Shown: one piece after another, positions 53,539 to 62,667 of the stretch | Numbering within the stretch: the stretch's first letter is position 1 | How the letters are laid out: each line of letters opens with the position of its first letter | Assembly: GCA_016342285.1 (NCBI GenBank) | Contig: JAEINQ010000022.1 | Span: 16,354-80,353, forward strand | DNA length: 64,000 nt | Source of the DNA: Desulfobacterales bacterium | GTDB lineage: Bacteria > Desulfobacterota > Desulfobacteria > Desulfobacterales > JAEINQ01 | Direction: 5' to 3' | Made by a program: the position numbers and the translations under genes | The notes under the pieces: generated by a model | The model's database searches: none | What the model was told of the DNA's origin: nothing | The model's input: the letters and a program-made list of their open reading frames with translations, nothing else

Positions 53539-55338
53539 TTACCAATTTTTCGCATAGGCTGAGTCAATCAGGTCCTGATATCCTTTTTTCACGATCCGCC
53601 GTTTCAGTTTCATGGTCGGTGTAATCATATCGTTTTCACGGGTAAAATCATCGACCAGAAAGATATATTTCTTTGGGATTTCATATCCGCCATATTTCTT
53701 TTTTAACCATTCGATAATCTCTTTTTCAATCATATCCGTGACCGCCCTGTTCCTCACCAGCGATTCCGGATCAGAGGGGATATCGTTTTTCTCAGCGTAC
53801 TTGCCCAAGACCTCAAAGTCCGGGTGAACAAGGCAGATATTATAGGGTCGCCCCTCTCCATAAACCATGACATTGGCCACATTGGGAAGGAGCTTAATAT
53901 CCTCTTCCATTGATGAGGGGAATACATACTTGCCGTTTTCGAGCTTGTACTGTTCCTTGATGCGCCCGGTCATATAGAGGAACCCGTCTTTGTCAAACCT
54001 GCCCCGGTCGCCGGTCCGGAAACCGCCGTCGGCGGTCATGACCTTTTGGGTCTCTTCCGGTTTATGGTGGTACCCCTTCATGACGTTTGGCCCGTAAACG
54101 ATCATTTCACCGTCGTCTGCGCCCTCTTCGACTACGGACGGGTCGATAACGACGGTCTGTCCTTCAAGCACTTTTCCCACGCTGCCGAGGCGATAGGCTT
54201 TACGGCAGTTCATGGCGACCGCCGGAGATGTTTCGCTCAATCCGTAACAATCGAAAGCGGGCGCACCCACGTCATAAAAGAATTCTCCAATTTCACGGTT
54301 CATAACCGCACTGCCCGTGAGGGCGCCAACCAGTCTGCCTCCAAAGCCGGCCCGTATTTTGCTGAAAACCAGTTTGTCAAAAAAGGCAAATCTAAGGCCT
54401 GCCACGAGACTGGATCGCCCTTCTTCCTTCAGCTTCCTTTTTTCCTGAGCTGCTTTTCGGGCCGCATTGAACAGTTTTTTCTTTAACCCGCCTTCCTCTT
54501 CCATGCGGGCCATGATGCCGTCATATATCTTGTTAAACAGCCGGGGGACACAGACCAGATACGTGGGTCTCACCAGTTTCAGGTCTTCGGCCAGGGTGGT
54601 CACATCGCGCATGAACCCAAGGGAGCCGCCGAACTGTATCCAGTTGTTCAATTCACCGCTCAGGGCGTATGAGTGGGCCCAGGGAAGGATGGACAGTCCC
54701 ACATGGGACTCGGACAGTTCCGGATAAATCTTGTACCCTCCCCTTGACGTGTAGGTCAGGTTTCCGTGAGAGAGCAAGACGCCCTTGGGATCTCCCGTCG
54801 TTCCCGATGTATAAATGAGAACGGCGATATCATCGGGGCTGGGGACGATCGGTTCAACAGGATGGTCAGCCCCTGTTTTTTCTAAGGCTTTCAAACTGTT
54901 ATCCCCGTCCGTATCAATGACAACAATTTTTTCAAGCGTCGGTATTTCGTCTAAAAGCCCTTTTACCTTGTCATAGATTTCCTCACTGGAAACAATCAGG
55001 ACCTTGACCGCACTGTCTGTGAGGACATATTGCCATGTCCGGAAGAGTTCTTTTTCATACATGGGAACAAACCGGGCATTGCGGCCGTAGGTCGCATAAG
55101 ACAAAACGCACCACTCAGGACGGTTGTTGGCGATGATCCCGACAAAATCCCCTTCCCCGATTCCGGCATGGGCCAGCCCCCCGCGGGCATTGTCAATGCG
55201 CCGGCCGATTTCGCCATAGGTCATGGCATCCAGGGCCCCTCGGTCATTTCTGACCCAGAACAGGGTGTTGTCCCTGAACTTTTTAACGCTTTCGATCCAC
55301 CATTCAACCAGGTTGTCGGGTTTTTCGTATGTCCACAT
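53539..55338 (-). CDS. Long-chain acyl-CoA synthetase / AMP-dependent ligase
   Basis: 599 residues from ATG at 55338 with AAGGGG seven bases upstream; ATGs at 55368 and 55425 are alternatives. The adenylation core is complete: ILIYTSGTTGDPKGVLLSHGN-like P-loop (split here over LIYTSGTTGDPKGVLLSHGN), YGLSETSP, GEMIVYGPNVM, YRTGD-type FRTGDRGRF and the GRIKEQYKLENGKYV hinge. The C-terminal catalytic Lys is near KLKRRIV. The size and EKELFRTW/EYIL-like features resemble the eukaryotic-type long-chain ACSL group. It activates fatty or other carboxylic acids to CoA thioesters for degradation. Transcribed alone, minus strand. Confidence 0.93.
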   Translation of the reverse strand: MWTYEKPDNLVEWWIESVKKFRDNTLFWVRNDRGALDAMTYGEIGRRIDNARGGLAHAGIGEGDFVGIIANNRPEWCVLSYATYGRNARFVPMYEKELFRTWQYVLTDSAVKVLIVSSEEIYDKVKGLLDEIPTLEKIVVIDTDGDNSLKALEKTGADHPVEPIVPSPDDIAVLIYTSGTTGDPKGVLLSHGNLTYTSRGGYKIYPELSESHVGLSILPWAHSYALSGELNNWIQFGGSLGFMRDVTTLAEDLKLVRPTYLVCVPRLFNKIYDGIMARMEEEGGLKKKLFNAARKAAQEKRKLKEEGRSSLVAGLRFAFFDKLVFSKIRAGFGGRLVGALTGSAVMNREIGEFFYDVGAPAFDCYGLSETSPAVAMNCRKAYRLGSVGKVLEGQTVVIDPSVVEEGADDGEMIVYGPNVMKGYHHKPEETQKVMTADGGFRTGDRGRFDKDGFLYMTGRIKEQYKLENGKYVFPSSMEEDIKLLPNVANVMVYGEGRPYNICLVHPDFEVLGKYAEKNDIPSDPESLVRNRAVTDMIEKEIIEWLKKKYGGYEIPKKYIFLVDDFTRENDMITPTMKLKRRIVKKGYQDLIDSAYAKNW

Positions 55339-55595
55339 AAACGGCCCCTTCTCGGTGAAATAGTCCATGCCGCATCCCGGCAGCGATTTCGACGGTTGCC
55401 TATGTAGCACATTTAGACGGATCAAAAAATATGCCAGAAATTCTCCGAAGGTATTTTTTTCAGAAAAGACGGAAAGGTGCTGAAAAGAAAGGCTTTGTCA
55501 CTTTGAACAGAAAAATCTCGGACGGAATCTGTCATCAGGTAGAGGACATCAGTGTCATTTAGAATAATCGACGCATCCATTTGTTGTCCAAGATG

Positions 55596-56424
55596 TTAGA
55601 AGGCCATCCGCAATAGCCCGGATAGTGCCAGGAAGATCAGCAGGAAGAGGCAAAATTTTTTGTATGCCGTCTCAAAGGCAGGACGAAACATGGCAGTGCC
55701 GGCCAGCACACCGGCTATGACAACAGGTGCGAGCAGCAAGCCGCGGATGATGGCAAGTTGGTTCATCACTCCAAAACTGAGCAGGCACGCCAAGGTCGTA
55801 AACATACCGATAAAGTGATACATCACGAGCGACGCCCGCATGGTTCTGGTCGGTGCTTCGCGCGCGAGCACGTACAGGGCCTTCCAGATCCGGACATGCC
55901 GAAGACCACAAGCCGGTCGGTGCTTCGCGCGCGAGCACGTACAGGGCCACCACCATGCCACCCACATGCGCGAGCCCCGTAACAACCCCTGCGGCAATGC
56001 CAGAGCCGTACAGTCCTGACGTGCGTGTCAAAATTTTAGGGCTTACGCGAAGCAGCTGTGCAACGGCCAGGCCGAGGATGATGCACAAAACCACAATTTT
56101 GGAAGTTTCAACCGGAAGCACTTTGGTAGCGTACAGTCCAACGGGAACTCCAATCATGCAACCGATCGACAGCCCCCAGACAATTTTCATATCCGCATCC
56201 TTAACGCCGCCGCGAAACATGATCAGGCTGGCGGTGGCTTCAAAAACATAGCAAATCGGGATCAACTCTATGGGCGGAAGGATCAGGGCCACGCTTGCCA
56301 TAAACAGGGCGGAAAGAGCGAACCCCGAAAACCCACGAACCATACCGGCAACGAAAACGACCCCGGCACACAGTACCATCTGTGTCGGTGCCAATTGCAC
56401 CGCGTTTTGAATTTGTTCTAACAA
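55596..56424 (-). pseudogene. TauE/SafE-family permease gene interrupted by a 67-base duplication
   Basis: The first 170 codons read as a TauE/SafE (sulfite/anion exporter family) protein with a typical N-terminal helix AGMVRGFSGFALSALF. Then the frame changes: the product becomes charged and non-hydrophobic. A second frame, read from 55596, gives the missing C-terminal helices (ALYVLAREAPTRTMRASLV then FIGMFTTLACLLSFGVMNQL). A 34-base repeat occurs at 55848-55881 and 55915-55948; removing one repeat plus the 33 bases between them (67 bases) leaves 762 bases, exactly 254 codons. So the intact gene encodes a 253-residue membrane protein. The start codon is TTG at 56424. Confidence 0.85.
55848..55948. 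repeat. 34-base direct repeat inside the TauE/SafE gene
   Basis: Two exact copies of a 34-base sequence starting GGTCGGTGCTTCGCGCGCGA, at 55848-55881 and 55915-55948, with a 33-base spacer. Confidence 0.95.
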
Positions 56425-56736
56425 GTGACTCTCTCATTTTGAATAATCAGGGGTTTTTCTGAGGAAATTTAGAACGGACTCTATCCGTTTGATTTGAAGA
56501 CGCCGGTCTCTTTACAGCGGGCAGGCCTTTTGATCAAGTTAAAACATGGCCGAAGGATTTTGCCAGTCCCCCCACATTCGCTTTTAGGGCAGTTAGCGCT
56601 TCAGTGCGGCCTTCAATGACTGATCGTTTCAGTGTTGCGCCTGGTGATGCGGGCAATGTATAAAGATTGGTTTTAAGTGTTAGGATTTAAGTGTTAGGAT
56701 AAGCCAATGACCTGAAACAATGATTATTGGAGAAAC
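56425..56736. other. Divergent spacer before the ADP-forming ligase
   Basis: 312 bases without a gene. TTAAGTGTTAGGAT occurs twice in tandem near 56674-56701, about 40 bases before the start codon. Confidence 0.55.
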
Positions 56737-58938
56737 ATGATGACCATGGATATCTTGCTGGCAAAGGCCAAGGCTGCCGGCCGAAAAGCACTGACCGAAT
56801 ATGAATCCAAACAATTGCTCGGCGCCTATGGGGTTCCGGTGATCCATGAAACCGTGGCCGGTTCTGTGGAAGAAGCGGTCGAGGCCGCTGTCCGGACCGG
56901 ATTTCCCGTGGTCCTAAAGGGGCTGGGCGCGGCCCTGCTCCACAAAACAGAACGGGGCCTGGTCCATTTGAACCTGACCGACGAGGCAGCGGTCCGCCAG
57001 GCTGCCGAAGCCATTGAAAAAGAAGCCGGCACGGACCTGGAAGGGCTGCTGGTCCAACCTCAAATTCAGGGCCGCCGGGAATTTGTGGCCGGGCTCTTTC
57101 GTGACCCACAGTTCGGGCCGGTGGTGATGTTCGGCGTCGGGGGGATATTCACCGAAGCCTTTGGCGACGTCTCCTTTCGTCTGGCCCCGATTACCGACAC
57201 CGATGCGGCAGAGATGCTTGACGAAATTCAGGGCAAGGCGTTGCTGGGTCCCTTCCGGGGCGAAGCAGCGGCAGACCGCAAGACCCTGATAGATTGCCTG
57301 ACCGGCATCTCAAGGATTGCCGCCGAACACCCTGAGGTGGCGGAAATCGATATCAACCCGCTGCTGGTGGCACCTGACGGCACGGTCCGGGCCGTAGACG
57401 CCCTCTGTGTGCTGGGGGAAACCGAGGTCCAAGCGCCCCTGATCAAACCGGTGGATCCGGCAGACATCGGCGCCCTGTTCTATCCCAAATCCATCGCCTT
57501 TGTGGGCGCCTCGGCCCAGATCGGTAAATGGGGCAACATGCTCCTGGCCAACACCATCAGCGGCGGATACGCCGGAGAAATCTACCTGGTCAATCCCAAG
57601 GGCGGCACCATTGCCGGCCGGCCGGTTTTTCGCTCGGTAGAAGAGATTCCCGGCCATGTGGACCTGGCCGTGGTGACCATCCCCGCCGCCAGTGTCATGG
57701 CCCTCATCGAACCCATGGCCCGAAAAGGGATCCGCAACATGCTGCTGATCACCTCGGGCTTTGGCGAAACCGGCGCAGCGGGAAAGGCCTTGGAAAAAGA
57801 GATGGTCCTTGCCGCTGAAGGGTCGGGAATCCTGGTACTGGGCCCCAACACCATGGGTATCTGCAATCCCCATATCAACCTGTACTGCACGGGCAGTCCG
57901 GTCATGCCCCGGGCCGGTTCCACCGCCATGGTGGCCCAATCGGGGAATATGGGAACCCAGCTCATGGCTTTTGCCGAAGACCAGGGCATCGGTGTTCGGG
58001 CTTTTTCCGGCTCGGGCAATGAAGCCATGATCACCATCGAGGATTACCTGGACGGCTTCGAGGTGGACGAACTGACCCGTATCGTCATGCTCTATATCGA
58101 AAGCGTCAAGAACGGGCGCCGGTTTTTCAACAGTGCCTGCCGGGTCGGACGAAAAAAGCCGATTGTCCTGCTCAAGGGGGGGCAGAGCCTCGCGGGCAAC
58201 CGGGCCGCATCCAGCCACACCGGCGCCATGGCCTCCGATGCCCGGGTCTTTGACGCGGTCTGCCGCCAGGCCGGCATTGTAAAAGTGGATAGCCCCATGG
58301 ACCTGCTGGACCTGTCAGCGGCCTTTTCCTCCCTGCCCCTGCCCCGGGGAAAGCGGGCCGCCATCATGACCCTGGGCGGCGGCTGGGGGGTGGTGACCGC
58401 GGATCTTTGCTCAGCCTACGGACTGGAGGTGCCTGAGCTTCCCCGGGAGATGATCGCCCTGATCGATACAATACTGCCCCCCTACTGGAGCCGGTCCAAC
58501 CCCATCGATATCGTGGGCGAAAACGACACGACCATCCCCCTCTTTGTCATGGAGGAATTGCTCAAATGGGACGGATGCGATGGGGTGGTGAACCTGGGTA
58601 TCAAAGGCCGGCGGATCTTTGTCAACCGCATGGCCGACGCCGTGGAGCGTGCCGATCCCGGTCATTCAAAGGAAATGACCAACCTGGCACGAAATACCCT
58701 GGAAGATTTCGAAAAGCATTATGTCGAGCAGATCGTTGCGCTCATGGAAAAATACGGCAAGCCGGTCTACGGGGTGAGCCTGCTGACCGAATCCGAGGAT
58801 CCGACCCTTTACCGGGTTGCGGGGAGCAATTTTAAAGGCGTGTTCTACGAAACACCGGAGCGGGCCATCAAGGCCTTTGCCAAGATGGTGGAATATAATC
58901 GGTTTTTGTCTCGGGGAAGGGAATGCCAGAAGGGATAA
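56737..58938 (+). CDS. ADP-forming acyl-CoA/acetyl-CoA synthetase, fused beta-alpha form
   Basis: 733 residues. The N-terminal quarter is an ATP-grasp domain (KQLLGAYGVPV, FPVVLKGLGAALLHKTE, and EIDINPLLVAPDG). The rest is the succinyl-CoA-synthetase alpha-like part: a CoA-binding Rossmann fold (YPKSIAFVGASAQIGKWGNM) and the NAD/CoA-ligase domain with the phosphohistidine loop SSHTGAMASD. This family interconverts acyl-CoA, ADP and phosphate with acid, ATP and CoA; acetate is the commonest substrate. The usual order is alpha then beta; here the ATP-grasp part comes first, as in several bacterial members. A strong GGAG precedes the ATG. It gives a reversible ATP-yielding alternative to the AMP-forming Acs. 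Confidence 0.92.
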   Translation: MMTMDILLAKAKAAGRKALTEYESKQLLGAYGVPVIHETVAGSVEEAVEAAVRTGFPVVLKGLGAALLHKTERGLVHLNLTDEAAVRQAAEAIEKEAGTDLEGLLVQPQIQGRREFVAGLFRDPQFGPVVMFGVGGIFTEAFGDVSFRLAPITDTDAAEMLDEIQGKALLGPFRGEAAADRKTLIDCLTGISRIAAEHPEVAEIDINPLLVAPDGTVRAVDALCVLGETEVQAPLIKPVDPADIGALFYPKSIAFVGASAQIGKWGNMLLANTISGGYAGEIYLVNPKGGTIAGRPVFRSVEEIPGHVDLAVVTIPAASVMALIEPMARKGIRNMLLITSGFGETGAAGKALEKEMVLAAEGSGILVLGPNTMGICNPHINLYCTGSPVMPRAGSTAMVAQSGNMGTQLMAFAEDQGIGVRAFSGSGNEAMITIEDYLDGFEVDELTRIVMLYIESVKNGRRFFNSACRVGRKKPIVLLKGGQSLAGNRAASSHTGAMASDARVFDAVCRQAGIVKVDSPMDLLDLSAAFSSLPLPRGKRAAIMTLGGGWGVVTADLCSAYGLEVPELPREMIALIDTILPPYWSRSNPIDIVGENDTTIPLFVMEELLKWDGCDGVVNLGIKGRRIFVNRMADAVERADPGHSKEMTNLARNTLEDFEKHYVEQIVALMEKYGKPVYGVSLLTESEDPTLYRVAGSNFKGVFYETPERAIKAFAKMVEYNRFLSRGRECQKG

Positions 58939-58951
58939 AAAGGACTGATCC

Positions 58952-59030
58952 ACCACGGAGCACACAGAGAGCACAGAGATAATAATTGTCATCCAAAACA
59001 ATCCTCTGTGCTCTCGGTGATCTCCGTGGT
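58952..59030. repeat. Inverted repeat R1 (CACAGAG type), full copy
   Basis: ACCACGGAGCACACAGAGAG and CACAGAG pair with CTCTGTGCTCTCGG and TCTCCGTGGT across an AT-rich centre, after the ADP-forming ligase. Confidence 0.85.
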
Positions 59031-59146
59031 TCAAAGAAAAAAGCCACGCCCAGAGAACGTGGCCTTGGTTTGCCACTGAAAAGGGGTTGAATTGCCGGCC
59101 CCCTGTTAAGTGTGGAGTGACTAAAGTGAGTCCCGCCATGGCGGGA

Positions 59147-59177
59147 TTGACGAGTCCTTTAATGGGCGCCCCCTTTG
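59147..59177. repeat. Repeat R6, copy 1
   Basis: TTGACGAGTCCTTTAATGGG followed by CGCCCCCTTTG; recurs at 60730-60760. GGAGTGACTAAAGTGAG just upstream (59114-59130) recurs at 20713-20729. Confidence 0.7.
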
Positions 59178-59400
59178 TTTTCCCCGGCGCCAGCCGGGAT
59201 AACATCCTGTAGATTCGGTGACATTGAGCTTGGTCCGACCCCAAGTCGCCACCCCAAGGCATCAACAACCACTCAAAGCTAATTTGGAAACACCTGAAAG
59301 ATTTTTCCAGGCTTGACAGAAAACTGGACGGTCCATATGATCTTTCCAAGGATTGTCAATCTTTGTCGTATTCAATCCGCCTTTATGTAAGGAGCATTCA

Positions 59401-59658
59401 ATGCATATATCGCTTACCCCTGAGCTTGAAGCAAAAATAAAATCAAAAGTCGAATCTGGAATGTATAACAACGCCAGTGAGGTTGTCCGGGAGGCTCTGC
59501 GCTATATGGAACAAAATCAAGAGCTTATTCTTCAACTAAAAATGGACAGGTTGCGAACGGAGGTGGCGATCGGGGCAAATCAAGCCGAAAGCGGCACCTT
59601 CAGCCATCGGACCGTTCAAGATATCATTGCCGAGTTGAACGAAGACCGGAATGCATAA
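59401..59658 (+). CDS. parD: ParD-family antitoxin
   Basis: 85 residues from ATG at 59401, with AAGGAG six bases upstream; 16 in-frame codons upstream are not needed. A ribbon-helix-helix start (MHISLTPELEAKIKSKVESG, then YNNASEVVREALRYMEQ) identifies a ParD/CC2985-type antitoxin that binds its operator and the ParE toxin. The C-terminal 35 residues would cover the toxin. The stop codon overlaps the start of the toxin gene (TAATG), ensuring matched translation. Canonical order, antitoxin first. Confidence 0.92.
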   Translation: MHISLTPELEAKIKSKVESGMYNNASEVVREALRYMEQNQELILQLKMDRLRTEVAIGANQAESGTFSHRTVQDIIAELNEDRNA

Positions 59659-59954
59659 TGAACACCGGCTACAAACTCACACCAGCAGCCGACCGGGATA
59701 TCATTGAGATCTGGCATTACACCTGCGAGATGTGGGGCAGAGAACAGGCAAACCGCTATCTGGGTCGAATTGAAAAATGCCTGATCGGCCTTGTTGCTCA
59801 TCCCGGCCTGGGAAAACCCAGAGATGAAATCAGAACCGGTTACCGATCTTTTCAAACGGATCACCATCTGATTTTCTATCGCCCGAACCTTCAAAAACAA
59901 ATAGAGATTGTTCGTATCCTTCATGAGAGAATGGATTACAAAATCCATTTCTAA
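59658..59954 (+). CDS. parE: ParE-family toxin
   Basis: 98 residues. The RelE/ParE fold is clear: YKLTPAADRDIIEIWHYTCE, helix pair, then SFQTDHHLIFYRPNLQKQ and IEIVRILHERMDYKIHF, the typical C-terminal strands. ParE toxins inhibit DNA gyrase. Length and motifs fit the family and nothing suggests damage. Read directly after parD with overlapping stop and start. Confidence 0.92.
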   Translation: MNTGYKLTPAADRDIIEIWHYTCEMWGREQANRYLGRIEKCLIGLVAHPGLGKPRDEIRTGYRSFQTDHHLIFYRPNLQKQIEIVRILHERMDYKIHF

Positions 59955-60062
59955 CAGGGAATGCGAGACGGAACCTACTGAGCCAGTCGCCAGTCGCCCC
60001 AGTCGCTGGATCCCTTTCCACATAGGTTGACAACTTATAATATAAGTTTTATGATTTCGCCA

Positions 60063-60314
60063 ATGAAAGCCATCTTTTGGAAAAGCAAGGCGTTACGCCA
60101 GCTTCGAAAAATCGGGGACAGGAACGTGCGGCAGGAAATTTTCAAGGCTGTGGATACATTAAAATGCTTTCCGGTCTGCCCGAACGTTAAAAAGGTGAAA
60201 AACACCGAACTCTTCCGTCTCCGTGTAGGCCGGTGGCGTGTTCTTTTCACGGAAGCTTTGGAAATCGTAACAGTTGAGGAGGTAAAAAAGAGAGATGAGC
60301 GGACCTACAAATAG
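60063..60314 (+). CDS. RelE/HigB-type toxin
   Basis: 83 residues from ATG at 60063; starts at 60051 and 60027 are also open. FWKSKALRQLRKIGDRNVR and LFRLRVGRWRVLFTEALE are RelE-superfamily strands and the catalytic-face arginines are present. Such toxins cleave mRNA at the ribosome. The C-terminal EEVKKRDERTYK is basic and typical. It overlaps the antitoxin gene by 20 bases in a different frame and precedes it, the HigB/HigA order. Confidence 0.85.
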   Translation: MKAIFWKSKALRQLRKIGDRNVRQEIFKAVDTLKCFPVCPNVKKVKNTELFRLRVGRWRVLFTEALEIVTVEEVKKRDERTYK

Positions 60315-60633
60315 CGCCCAGATCCTTAAAATGGGGGGTAAACCAGCTTTTGCAGTAATCCCCTATGATGAATATCTTCGGCTCATTTCATCGAGCGATG
60401 CAGACGCACTGATCCCCCATGAAGTCGTGGGTCTGGTCGTGGAAAAGGGGATCAATCTGGTAAAAGCCTGGCGGCTTCACCTCGGGCTTACCCAAAAAAA
60501 GGTGGCTTCCCGGGCCGGCATTTCCCAGGCCGCCTTGTCCCAGATGGAACGCTCCGATAACCGGCACCGAACCGCGACCCTTGAAAAACTGGCTACAGCC
60601 TTGGAAGTTTCAGCGTCCCAACTTACCGATTGA
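60295..60633 (+). CDS. Antitoxin with Phd-like head and XRE helix-turn-helix
   Basis: 112 residues. Residues 1-35 resemble a Phd/RHH-like toxin-binding head (KMGGKPAFAVIPYDEYLRLI). Residues about 55-110 are an XRE (lambda Cro/cI) helix-turn-helix, with HLGLTQKKVASRAGISQAAL. It should bind the RelE-type toxin with one part and the operator with the other. GAGG lies ten bases upstream of the ATG. The combination of two antitoxin parts is uncommon but known among HigA-like proteins. Confidence 0.85.
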   Translation: MSGPTNSAQILKMGGKPAFAVIPYDEYLRLISSSDADALIPHEVVGLVVEKGINLVKAWRLHLGLTQKKVASRAGISQAALSQMERSDNRHRTATLEKLATALEVSASQLTD

Positions 60634-61428
60634 AAAGTTCGGGTGCGAGACGGAAACGCTCAGCCAGTCGGTGAGTGGGTCGTCAAGCAAAAAGATGTCA
60701 GAATTTGCATAGGAGAGGTGTTTTTTCTCTTGACGAGTCCTTTAATGGGTGACCCCTTTTTTCCACTGATGGGGGCGTTCTCGTTAGCGCTCAAGCCTTT
60801 CTCTTAGGCGTTTGCTTGGGCGCTCTTTTAGACGCCTTTTTATTTTTCAATGCGTGCACATTGGATTGTCAAGGGTTTTGTGGTGGGTTTTTGGGTTCGA
60901 TTGTTCGAACGGGAATTTTGTATAGGTAGTGGTGAAGGAGGGTGAAAGGGCAGCTGCCCGCCCCTATCGAAACCGGCGCTTGATGCACCGGATTTTGGTG
61001 GGTCCATTTTTAACCGGAGGTAACAGCGCAGTTGGAATGAGTCAGATATTCTTTAATGGAAACGCGTCGACCGCCACAGACCAATGATAGGCGTAATGTA
61101 GATCTGTCCCCTTTGTTCTACAGAAGTTCATTAACGCCAGCCCAGCCCGGATGATATGCGCTGCGATCCGATCTATCCCGTCGAGTGGTATTTTAGTTGA
61201 GATACGCGGATGGACAACCCATCCGTTCGCGCTGTGAGACCCCAAAACAGCCCCGAAGGTAGCTGAGCGGTATGATTTATCATGTTGACAAGGCGATCAA
61301 AATTTCAGATGGTGAATCCACCCAAAAAGGCGCCCACATCTTGTGACGTCAAAAATAACCAGGCACAATTCAAGTGGCGGTGTAAACGACATGCTGAAAA
61401 GCAAGCTCTTATCCCTATGAGGCGATAA
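60634..61428. other. Long gene-poor gap, probable island boundary
   Basis: 795 bases. R6 copy 2 lies at 60730-60760. GC-poor stretches and short reading frames on both strands are not convincing as genes. It separates the toxin-antitoxin genes from AT-richer surface-modification genes and may hold mobile-element debris. Confidence 0.55.
60730..60760. repeat. Repeat R6, copy 2
   Basis: TTGACGAGTCCTTTAATGGG followed by TGACCCCTTTT, matching 59147-59177. Confidence 0.7.
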
Positions 61429-62667
61429 TTGAATTCAAAGCCATCGCAATTTTCGGAAAGCAAGATTCCATCAGTGAACAGCAGAGACTTGCTATTGAAA
61501 CATCTGCAAGCTGGAAATGTAGCAGAGGCTATAAAAATATGTTTTGCCGAGATAAAAAAAGATAAACCAGAAGAGGTGTTTTACGCAAGTCTATGTGAAA
61601 TTTACGTAAAGTCGAAAGAGAATGAATCCGGGCTTCGCTATGTTCAAGAAGGGATTAGGCACTATCCGGGAAGTTCATCTCTGTGGAATTTGTTTGGACT
61701 TTTGCTTCGAAATGTCTCGAAATTGGACGAGGCATGCAGGGCTTTCGAAAAGGCTACCTCATGCAAACCAACAACAGTACAGGCATATTACAATCTTGGG
61801 CGACTGCAAGGGGAGGCCATGTCTTTCCATCGGTCCGAAGATATTCATAAAGGAATATTTGGACACATTAACGTATCTCCGCCAGAATATGTGGTGTTTT
61901 CCTGTTTTGGAGAACAGGGCATTATAGAAGACATTCTATCTCGTTTGCCGTCCTCTGTGAATCAATATTGTGTAGATATCGGTGCCAGTGATGGGGTCAC
62001 CTTTTCGAATGCATATTCGTTGTTCAAAAAGGGGTGGAATGGATTTTGTGCCGAAGTGCGTAAACTGCAACACTTTGAATTGTCATATGTTTTGAAGGAG
62101 CTTCCTCATCATATTATTTGTACGAACAATTACATTACCCCTCTAAATGTAAATCGCATTTTGTCGGCAAATGATGTGCCGAAAAACATTGGATTTCTAA
62201 CACTCGACATTGATTCTTACGACTACTTTGTGCTGGCTGAGTTGTTGAAAGAATTTAGGCCGGCGCTTATGTGTGTCGAAATGAATGAACTGTTTCCCCC
62301 TCCTATTAAATTCGCATTGAAGTATGTGGACAATATCAAAGGGCTAATTATTGGACAAAGCATCACAATGCTATATGAACTGCTTAAAAAATTCAATTAT
62401 TCCATTATTGGATTGGAATACAATAACGTGTTCGTTCTTGACAATGCATACTTAGATGTAGATGATTTGAAGACCAAGTATAAATCATTAACGGATATGG
62501 CGGCCTATAAAAAAGGGATAGTTGAAAAAGAAGATTGGGAACTAAAGATGCCTTGGAACCGGGAAAAACTTTCCAAAATCTGGCAAATGTCTCCGAAAGA
62601 ACGTTATCTTTCACTGAAACAACTGATTGATCGGCATCCCGGCATGTATGAATTCTCTGAAAACTAG
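61429..62667 (+). CDS. TPR protein with FkbM-like methyltransferase domain
   Basis: 412 residues from TTG at 61429 with GAGG six bases upstream. The first 125 residues hold TPR-like repeats (LKHLQAGNVAEAIKICFAEI, YYNLGRLQG). The second part has the FkbM fold: YCVDIGASDGVTFSNAYSLF is the SAM-binding motif, WNGFCAEV the following strand, and IGFLTLDIDSYDYFVL the third. FkbM-type enzymes 2-O-methylate sugars in polysaccharides or antibiotics. Base composition is clearly AT-richer than the first 59 kb, and codons differ, suggesting transfer. It ends four bases inside the 3' end of a convergent, truncated methyltransferase gene. Confidence 0.8.
   Translation: MNSKPSQFSESKIPSVNSRDLLLKHLQAGNVAEAIKICFAEIKKDKPEEVFYASLCEIYVKSKENESGLRYVQEGIRHYPGSSSLWNLFGLLLRNVSKLDEACRAFEKATSCKPTTVQAYYNLGRLQGEAMSFHRSEDIHKGIFGHINVSPPEYVVFSCFGEQGIIEDILSRLPSSVNQYCVDIGASDGVTFSNAYSLFKKGWNGFCAEVRKLQHFELSYVLKELPHHIICTNNYITPLNVNRILSANDVPKNIGFLTLDIDSYDYFVLAELLKEFRPALMCVEMNELFPPPIKFALKYVDNIKGLIIGQSITMLYELLKKFNYSIIGLEYNNVFVLDNAYLDVDDLKTKYKSLTDMAAYKKGIVEKEDWELKMPWNREKLSKIWQMSPKERYLSLKQLIDRHPGMYEFSEN

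Larger units (their letters stand above)
58939..59400. other. Spacer rich in repeats
   Basis: 462 bases. It holds R1 (58952-59030), a hairpin GCCACG ... CGTGGC (59043-59063), the palindrome CCCGCCATGGCGGG (59132-59145) and R6 (59147-59177). No gene was found. Confidence 0.6.

Noticed and set aside
61042..61245. A 67-codon minus-strand frame in the long gap
   Set aside because: No ribosome site or recognisable motif; a transposase relic was considered but I could not match one.
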